DNA from: Utricularia gibba
Taxonomy: Eukaryota; Streptophyta; Magnoliopsida; Lamiales; Lentibulariaceae
DNA: 64,000 nucleotides
NCBI GenBank assembly: GCA_002189035.1
Contig: NEEC01000019.1
Coordinates: 1 to 64,000 of the forward strand
Direction of reading: 5' to 3'
The translations under genes were made by a program, and so were the position numbers. Shown one piece after another: positions 57,264 through 64,000 of this stretch (position 1 is its first letter; every line of letters begins with the position of its first letter). The notes beneath the pieces were generated by a model. That model was not told the origin of the DNA. It did not search any database and saw only the letters and a program-made list of their open reading frames with translations.

Positions 57264-58625
57264 TGATGCATGTCGTTTCCACAACAAATTTTAATACTTT
57301 TAAAACTCGTAAAACACAAAAGCATAGTACGGGTGTCGGACACAGGGAATTGTTTTTAAGTGAAATGTGAGGTACCCCGAATACAACTGTCACGATTTGT
57401 AAACAGTTTTGAAGGTAAAAGGTGCGAGAAACGTTGATGATGAAGCTTGAGTAAGGGAATGAGAGGGGTTTTGAGAAAACAACTAAAATGAACGTAAGCG
57501 ATGAACCTTAAATAAAGTAAATGTTCTTGGGTTTGGAATCCTGTCCAGCTATGTTCGTTGCGTCTTCACTCTTCTCTGGTCCTCTCGAGTACTCGGTTAT
57601 AGGAGTAAGGAATTGCCTACCCTCCCTTACACTCTCTTGCAAGAAGGCACGGGAATAGCCCGAAGTTGTTCCTCCTTGGACAAACGTGAGAATAAGAGGT
57701 CCTGCCAGCGTACCCTCACAGCCGAATTGCGCACGTGTGCCCGAGTGTTACCAATGACCCAATGAGTCCAGATACGAGTTGGTGCTTTCCACCTTGCTCC
57801 TATCCATTGATCCTGAAGTACGGCCACAGACAAAACGTTGTCTTCCTCCTGCCAAAAGGGCTCGAGTTGGTACTTTCCACCTTGCTCCTCTCCAAAATCC
57901 GCGGGTAGTGATCAGCTAACCATGAACCTTGAACAAGGGGACTGTTACAGAAAGACTGCAACATAGTCACGCCAAGACATACGAAACCCATTCGGATTCA
58001 GAGAAAATATGAAGATAAGCTAACGATACATAGATCTAGGGGTGTTTCAACCCAGAAATGGAAGCTTCTAGTCGCGAACGGTCATACAAACTAAAGGAAA
58101 CGCAAACAAGGTTCTAGAGAGAAGTTAGAGGAAAAATCCTCTAGAGAGAGAAACAAAAGGGAAAACTAAACTGAAGAAAAAATTAAACTTGTCTGAACAG
58201 AACTGAACTTCATTGAGAGTCTGAGCTTTCGTGTCCCTATGATTCTACTGAACTTGGGATGACTTGCAAGCAACGTCTGACACTGGTACGCTAATGATGC
58301 TGCCTGTCAGAGACTCTCGTGTTCCGCACGTCAAGGCTCATGATTAGGCGTCTGTAGTCTTCCGGAAATCAAGGGAATGTCACCTCGGGAAGATCCAATT
58401 TGTCGCCATCTGATGCCCTCTTTCTCTCACTTCCTACCACGTGTGCGCCTGTAGAAAAACTCAATTAAAACTAGTAAAATTAATAGATAAAATACAAGAT
58501 TTAGGATAATTACCCTAAACTAGATAAAAACCCAAATCTCACATTATAGACTCCTAATTAGACACTTCTAATCACATTTAAACATAAAAACAACCTAAGA
58601 AATAATAAGAAAATGACACTTAACA
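57264..58625 (+). mobile_element. Solo LTR D (D2)
   Basis: TGATGCATGTCGTTTCC to CACTTAACA, 1,362 bp, with ATGAT on both sides. Its first ~530 bp parallel D1 (23704-23988 plus 28877-29151). No gene inside; short minus-strand frames in 57627-57991 are not supported. It splits the RNase H start of element F. Confidence 0.85.
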
Positions 58626-59090
58626 ATGATTCATACAAAAATGCTTTTAATTGCTTGAAAAAAGCTACGACCATTGCTCCTGTGATGCAACCACCAGACC
58701 AAACATATGATTTTGAAATTATGGGTGATGCTAGTAGTCATGCTGTACGAGCAATTTTAGGACAGAAAAGTGAAGGGAGACATCATGTGATTTCTTATGC
58801 CTCTAAAACTTTGGATGAAGCCCAAAAAAATTATACTATCACCGAGAGGGAATTTTTGGCTGTGATATTTGCTTTGGAAAAATTTCATTCCTATATTTTA
58901 GGCAAAGTGGTGGTCTACACAGACCATTTTGCAGTAAAACACTTGATGGAGAAGAAGGAGACGAAACCACAGTTGATCAAATGGATTCTCCTTGTTGAGG
59001 AGTTTGATATTGAAATTAAAGAAAACCCTAGAAGGGAGAATATGGTCACGGACCATTTCAGCATGATGTAAGGGATAAAGAATGACAGTT
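58626..59090 (+). pseudogene. Element F RNase H
   Basis: The domain resumes with AFNCLKKATTIAPVMQPPDQ, FEIMGDASSHAVRAILGQK (first catalytic Asp present), ISYASKTLDEAQKNYTITER (Glu), FALEKFHSYILGKVVVYTDH (Asp) and EEFDIEIKENPRRENMVTDH. Open for 152 residues. The zinc-finger part of integrase that should follow is deleted between 59090 and 59160. Confidence 0.88.
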
Positions 59091-59159
59091 CTATCACTGA
59101 AACATTTCCGAATGAACAATTATTCCTCATGGTTTGAAAAATGATTGTTCTATCTTAGA

Positions 59160-59990
59160 TAAAGAAGCTATTGATTACATCTCAAAGTGGATTGAAGCCA
59201 TTCCTAAAAGGATAGATGATACAAAGACAATGATTAATTTTCTGCATAACAACATTTTTGTGCGGTACGGGACTCCTAAGGCACTAATAAGTGATAGCGG
59301 AACACACTTTTATAATCAGGCCTTGAGGAGCATTTTGAAGCAGTTCAATGTTTGGTACAAGCCATCAACAGCATACCATCTACAAACAAATGGCCAAACG
59401 AAAGTTTCAAATAGGGAGATTAAATAGATTCTCAAAAAGGTAGTCAACCCGAATAGGAAGGATTGGAGCATGAGATTGAGAGATGCTTCGTGGGCGATAA
59501 AGACAGCATACAAGACACCAATTGGGACCTCTCCATTCAGGTTAGTCTATGGAAAACCTTGCAGGTTACCAGTTACGTTAGAGCACATGGCCTGGTGGGC
59601 AGCGAAGAGGCTAAATCTCGATGATAGCCTCAGTGCAAGCCAAAGAAAATTACAGCTCTCAGAACTGGAAGAGCTAAGAAATGATGCCTACAAGTGCTCG
59701 AGCATTTGTCATGACAAGCATATTTCCAGAAAATTCTTAGAAGTTGGTCAAAAAGTTTTGCTATTTCAATCAAGACTGAAGTTGCATCCAGGGAAACTTA
59801 AATCTCGTTGGATTGGACCGTTTCAAGTGAAAGAAGTTTTCCCAAACGGAACTGTGGAGATTTAGGATGGAGAAATTAATGCAAGTTTTATTATGAATGG
59901 ACATAGATTGAAGATTTTTTATGAAAATCTTCAAAACAGGGTGGCTAGGAAAGTTGAAGTTCTTGTCCTAAGGGACACTAACAATGTAGA
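59160..59990 (+). pseudogene. Element F integrase core and C terminus
   Basis: DYISKWIEAIPKR (first Asp), TPKALISDSGTHFYNQALRS (second Asp), STAYHLQTNGQTKVSNREIK: the catalytic Glu that normally follows NGQ.E is Lys here. A stop at 59425 (TAG) follows. Then [75 protein letters not shown] to a stop at 59863-59865. The frame continues with INASFIMNGHRLKIFYE. Nearly complete C-terminal domain; the H-H-C-C finger is missing. Confidence 0.88.
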
Positions 59991-60581
59991 ACTTACTGGA
60001 ACTTGTCCTAAGGACTGGAAACAGGGACGCTCTGGGGAGGCAACCCAAGTTTAATTTTTGTTAATTTTTATGTTTTATTTTCATGTCATTTTATTTCGCA
60101 CTTTTAGACTAAGGTGAGAGTTATTTTGTGGTTTTGTTTGTGTTCCTGTTACAAATTGGGGTGTTATATTGCGGTTACAGACAAGGAATGTACAAGGGTC
60201 GCAATTAATTGTCAGGATTTTATGAAATTGCCCTTAAACCCTCACTGAATTTGGGGGTAAATTCGTTTGTAACGTTCATTTGGTTTCAAAATTTTTCAGT
60301 GTGTTCTTGAGAATTACATAAAGAGTAGCTAGCAAGATGCCGGCAAAACACCAACACCAGAGCATTACTACTTCAAAACCCAGCAAGAAGGTCACTACTG
60401 AGAGCAGTAAGTGGAAGAAAATTGAGGAGGAAACCAAAATTGCTCCTACTCATGAACAAAACAAGGTTATGAAAGCTGGAGAATAACAGTTTCAAGGAGT
60501 TGACACCCTTTTGCATGCTGCACATTTGGGCGGAGTTCTCTCTCAAGAAACAGAAGAACAACCTATGATAGAGAGGAGGAG
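59991..60581 (+). mobile_element. Element F 3' tail and polypurine tract
   Basis: Non-coding apart from a 49-codon ORF listed separately. It ends with the polypurine tract GAGAGGAGGAG (60571-60581) next to LTR B2. Confidence 0.65.
60337..60486 (+). CDS. Small Lys-rich ORF in element F tail (unidentified)
   Basis: ATG to TAA, 49 residues: MPAKHQHQSITTSKPSKKVT, then basic/acidic EESSKWKKIEEE-like sequence. It sits between integrase and 3' LTR, where some Tat-type elements have an extra ORF. It may be the eroded start of a longer frame; there is no sign of selection that I can judge. Function unknown. Confidence 0.25.
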   Translation: MPAKHQHQSITTSKPSKKVTTESSKWKKIEEETKIAPTHEQNKVMKAGE

Positions 60582-61998
60582 TGATGACACACATTTTTCC
60601 TGAAATTCATAATGCAAAATAGTTATATTTTATTATGGTTTAGGTTAGATAAATATGGTTTTTTATGCTTTAGTGGTGTTTATGTTAATCCTATGCAATT
60701 ATGTTGAAAAGTGGACTAAATCCTTTGATTTAGTCCACAACTCTTGTTACTGATGTTTCAGTAAATTCAGCAGGGAGATGAGCCGAAAATCAGACTTGCA
60801 AGCGTGTAAAACAAGCAAAAAAGGGCGCAAAATCCGAAGAAGGACAAAGGGCATTGTTCTACTGCCACCGCAGTCTGCAAGTTCAGGCCAGGAACAGTAC
60901 TGGCGGTCAGGAATAGTACTGGCAATCAAAAACAGTGCAATGGAGTGAAGCAAAAGAAAAAGAAATTAATTCGGAAAAAGGAAGAAGAGCGCGAAGAAGC
61001 GAACAGGAGGGGGGCACAAAGGGATCTTCTTCCCCAACGGGAGAAACACCAACCAGAAGGGGGAAGAAACGCCTCCATCATCAAGAATACCACCGGAACC
61101 CAGTCCAGCGCTACTGTTCCGGGCTGTGAACAGTAGCTAACGGCGGAAGAACAATCTTTATTTACTTTCTAGTTTTCTGAACATTTCGACTTTCTACATT
61201 TTACTTGTTTACAATGTTTCTGCCATTTTGGCCAACTTATATGAATGAAATTGTGTTTTATTTCCAAAGCATGAGTGGCTAGAGTCTTAGGGATGCCTTA
61301 AGGAGAAGTGGGTGGTATGTGCTTAGGTTGATGATGAAATTTCGTTGTCTTCCTTAACTCTTGTTTCTAACAAACCATGGGTAGACCTAAGGAGGGGAGC
61401 AAGTAGTTTCACAACTTAGATGCTTGGTTCAGAGGTAGACCAACAAACCAAGACAGGATCAATCGGTGTTAGTCCAGGGTAGAACCAGTAGAACCGAGTA
61501 AACCTAGTTCTATATGCCTTGCATGCGGGTAGACCTAATTGTAATGTTGGTTATGATATTGGGGACTAGCTTAAGCCAAAAATATGATGAATGACCTGGG
61601 TAGACTTAGGTTATTCGAAGTTGTGAGTGTAGGAAGATAGCAAATTAAGTTAGGAACCTTAGTATGACACCACCCTCAGATCCTTAAGGCGTCCTCGTAT
61701 TAGTCTGAGTCAAAACCAGTACTTGTTACCTTAGCGTCAAGACGTGATATTGCTTACCTACTTTTTTTACTGAACTTGTTTACCAATGTTAGTCCAAGCT
61801 TAGACTAAGACCTACTGTTATCCGAAATTATCCATGTACTAAAACACTTAGCAAGCACAAACTCTTCGTGATCGACCCCGACATCCACTCTACAAGTTTT
61901 CCAAATTTGTATTTTGTGTAGATTAGGGACTATAAATTTATTTGATACGGATTTTCTATTTTTATTTACAACGATATTAGGAAAATTTCCATTTATCA
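60582..61998 (+). mobile_element. 3' LTR of element F (LTR B2)
   Basis: TGATGACACAC to CCATTTATCA, about 1,417 bp, after a clean polypurine tract. Same family as LTR B1 at 38215. Short frames at 60935-61136 are A/G-rich LTR sequence and not genes. The base after the LTR begins an open frame of another element. Confidence 0.75.
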
Positions 61999-62484
61999 AG
62001 GAGTCCACGACTAAAAGCACCCACTAGCCTTGATCTTCAACAAAAATTAAAGGCATTGCAGAAAAGTTACAAAGGGAAGGAAAAATTGGTTGGTGAGGAT
62101 ACACCTGTTGAGCCACCCAAGATCGTGTATCAGAAAAAGAAGAAGGGGAGGAAGGCTCAAAAGAAGCAGAAGGAGACAACCACATAGATAGGTGGTGTAA
62201 CAACAACAACGAGGATGGAAGAAGAGGTCTTACCTGAAACAGGGATGGCAACAATAGAGGTTGAGGGAACCTTGGAAGATGCAGAAGGAGTGCATGATGA
62301 CATCATAGCAGAATCTGACATACCGGAATGCACTCCAGCAGAAGAGAAGGAGCCATCCACACCTACTACTACGTCAGCAGAATCTGACATACCAGAATCA
62401 GATTTCCCTCGTCTCAATCTCTGTATGAAAAAAATAAGGAAGAGAATGAAAAAAAAAGAGAGGAAAAATAGTCATAACAACTAG
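61999..62484 (+). pseudogene. Family C-linked ORF fragment (unidentified, Lys/Glu-rich)
   Basis: One frame runs from the LTR B2 end to a TAA at 62482-62484 with a single stop at 62185-62187. It reads SLDLQQKLKALQKSYKGKEK, IVYQKKKKGRKAQKKQKETT, then an acidic part with AESDIPE twice (62308 and 62380) and ESDFPRLNLCMKKIRKRMKK. Basic then acidic low-complexity, probably the C-terminal end of a retroelement ORF, since a family C tail and LTR follow. LTR B2 appears to be inserted inside this ORF. Confidence 0.4.
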
Positions 62485-62727
62485 CATTCTTTGGAGGTAA
62501 GCATATGCTATTCTTGCTCATTTAATCTTCGAATGCACCTTTTAGTATGAAACTATCATGGATGCTTGAGTGACCACCTGACTTGCACACTAGTGCACTT
62601 TTAATTCAGACATCTTGGGCTGAATGTTAAGCATCCACATCGTTGTGTATGAAATGCATCAACTATTTGCCTCTTGTTAGTCTTAGTTAGAACTTGATGA
62701 CAAGTCTAGTATCATTATAGCATAATG
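62485..62727 (+). mobile_element. 3' tail of gypsy family C (C3)
   Basis: Ends GATGACAAGTCTAGTATC...ATAATG, parallel to GAGGACAAGTCTAGAGTC...ATAGTG at 535-568. No gene. Confidence 0.55.
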
Positions 62728-63185
62728 TGATAACACATATTTTTTTGAGTATTTGAGTACACGAAAATGACTCATATTATGCTACAAAACTTAAGTTTTA
62801 TTGTCTATTTCTATGTTTTTGTGAATAGTATCGAAGTTGTGCTTTTTATTCTTAGTTGGGACTAAATTAGATTTAGTCATAACCTTAATTCTAATAGTTT
62901 TTTTCTGAGCAATGTAGCACATGTTGACATCCCAAATCCCAAGGAATCGGATATGAAAAATTTAGTAGCAGAAGATGAGGCAAAAGGCTGAAAAGAAAGA
63001 CACAAAATCCAATGACAGGAAAAATGAGGATTTTGGACACAAAATGAGACAAGATGGAAAGATAAAGGGGATCTCCCTCATTGGAGCACACAACACATTT
63101 TTTTCTGGAGAAGAGATTTGGGGAAGAACAAGGAAGGATGACAGAGGAGAAAAATAGGAATGAAGCTGAAATCTGAAGATTAACC
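62728..63185 (+). mobile_element. LTR of gypsy family C (C3), right part missing
   Basis: Starts TGATAACACAT. The first bases match LTR C1 at 569; the rest is diverged. Cut at 63186 by LTR A5. Confidence 0.5.
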
Positions 63186-64000
63186 TATTGGGTTTCTCGT
63201 AGACATCGTATGTCTCAAAAGCAGCGGAATTTTAAAATTCTGGAATACAGTATACATCAGACGAAGAGATGTTCAAAATACCTTTCAGATGACTGCGTTG
63301 TTCACCAACCGCCAATAGCAGACGGCCTCTATGGTATCCACACGTGGAGCACTCCATCGATAACCTTCTCAAGTCTCTTGAATGCTGGTCGAATTTCTCA
63401 TGTGCTAGTAGAGAAAAACGCCTCCTTGTGGATTAGTCTTAGAGAGCACGAAGACCTTGGAGCAGATCTCAAGATCTAAATCTTTTTTATAGATATTTTT
63501 TGACATATCAAATCATATCTATATGAGATATTTTATTTTGAGTTTAATCAATATTAATCTCAAAATAATTCTCTATTTAATTTATCCACTTTACCAATTA
63601 TATCTCATGTAATTGTGTCATTCTATTTTATATCGATGAGTGACTCCACTATTGTGTGTGACCCTATAGGTTTCCTCAATCAAGGCCGTAATAATGGATT
63701 TATTAATTAATTCTTAATTAATCAAATCCATCATTATCGATCATAAGTGATGTCTAGCAACATATCATGATCCCCAAGATTAAAGAATAATCAGGTGAAC
63801 TGATTGAGCCTTTCCATGACCAGCCACCATGCAATGAACAGCTTTCATCATACTTATATCTCATTCGATACCAGAACATGGGTGTGTGTCTTTCTGATGT
63901 ATTGAACTTATAATTACATTCAAGAACTAACACTCAATGACCTACTCAAACAATTCGAGCGTCATTACCCTGGGCCCAAGACTTACTGTTAGGCTTTGAT
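63186..64000 (-). mobile_element. LTR A (A5), runs off the window
   Basis: Minus-strand LTR A. Its distal end is the most complete here: AAAATTCCGCTGCTTTTGAG, then AGAAACCCAATA at 63186. The Box GTGCTCCACGTGTGGATACC and TTGGCGGTTGGTGAACAACG match A1 and A2. The LTR start lies beyond 64000. The frame at 63210-63479 is not supported as a gene. Confidence 0.7.

Noticed and set aside
57627-57991. Minus-strand ORFs in solo LTR D2
   Set aside because: Within a bounded solo LTR; not conserved in the D1 copy.
62157-62417. 86-codon minus-strand Ser/Val-rich ORF
   Set aside because: Shadow of the plus-strand acidic frame at 61999-62484.
1-64000. tRNA genes
   Set aside because: Matches to tRNA sequence are 12-13-nt retrotransposon primer sites only; no cloverleaf-length sequence was seen.

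Overview
The window is plant nuclear DNA, almost certainly from a flowering plant and probably a eudicot. It is an AT-rich intergenic block made almost wholly of nested, broken transposable elements: Ty3/gypsy and Ty1/copia LTR retrotransposons, a Mutator-like (MULE) transposase fragment, two PIF/Harbinger remnants and one solo LTR carrying a 5S rRNA-like segment. tRNA-Met-type primer sites (TGGTATCAGAGC), TG...CA LTR ends and 5-bp target duplications are visible. The species cannot be named from sequence alone. Only one ordinary cellular gene is seen: the 3' part of a spliced protein phosphatase 2C gene (50141-51122, +).

Layout. 1-5400 (+): the 3' end of gypsy family C, nested in a broken copia (H), followed by the 5' part of gypsy family I (LTR, primer site, gag). 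5401-12996: unidentified sequence and minus-strand chromovirus-like family K (pol scraps, LTRs K1 and K2), a truncated LTR A and a gag start. 12997-15636 (-): copia M with LTR, primer site, gag, acidic linker and RT. 15828-18604 (+): gypsy I2 pol and 3' LTR, with a 5S-containing Cassandra-like solo LTR inside the integrase. 18700-23450: a copia RT scrap, LTR I fragments in both orientations, LTRs K4 and K3 and another LTR A. 23704-29151: LTR D split by a 4,883-bp element (E) with both LTRs and a GCAAG target duplication. 29152-34010: LTR A, an unidentified stretch and the MULE fragment. 34310-36180: Harbinger pseudogene. 36311-45262: gypsy integrase scrap, element B1 (LTR and gag), then the ORF region, tail and LTR of family C. 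45263-51122: a second LTR A and MULE block joined to the PP2C gene. 51837-54780: Harbinger left end, then a 59-60-bp minisatellite split by a solo LTR. 54781-61998: scraps of a primer site and gag, then Athila/Tat-like gypsy F, itself split by solo LTR D2. 61999-64000: a family C ORF and LTR, cut by a further LTR A that runs off the window.

LTR names (A-K) are mine and rest only on similarity within this window. No element here looks autonomous: every pol region has stops, frameshifts or deletions. The most notable large-scale feature is a 4,806-bp direct duplication (29154-33959 and 45265-50070). It starts at an LTR boundary, is clearly diverged only over its first ~0.9 kb and nearly identical afterwards, and its second copy is joined in frame to a phosphatase exon. 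I found no convincing undescribed biological system. The value of the window lies in its insertion junctions and this chimeric locus.
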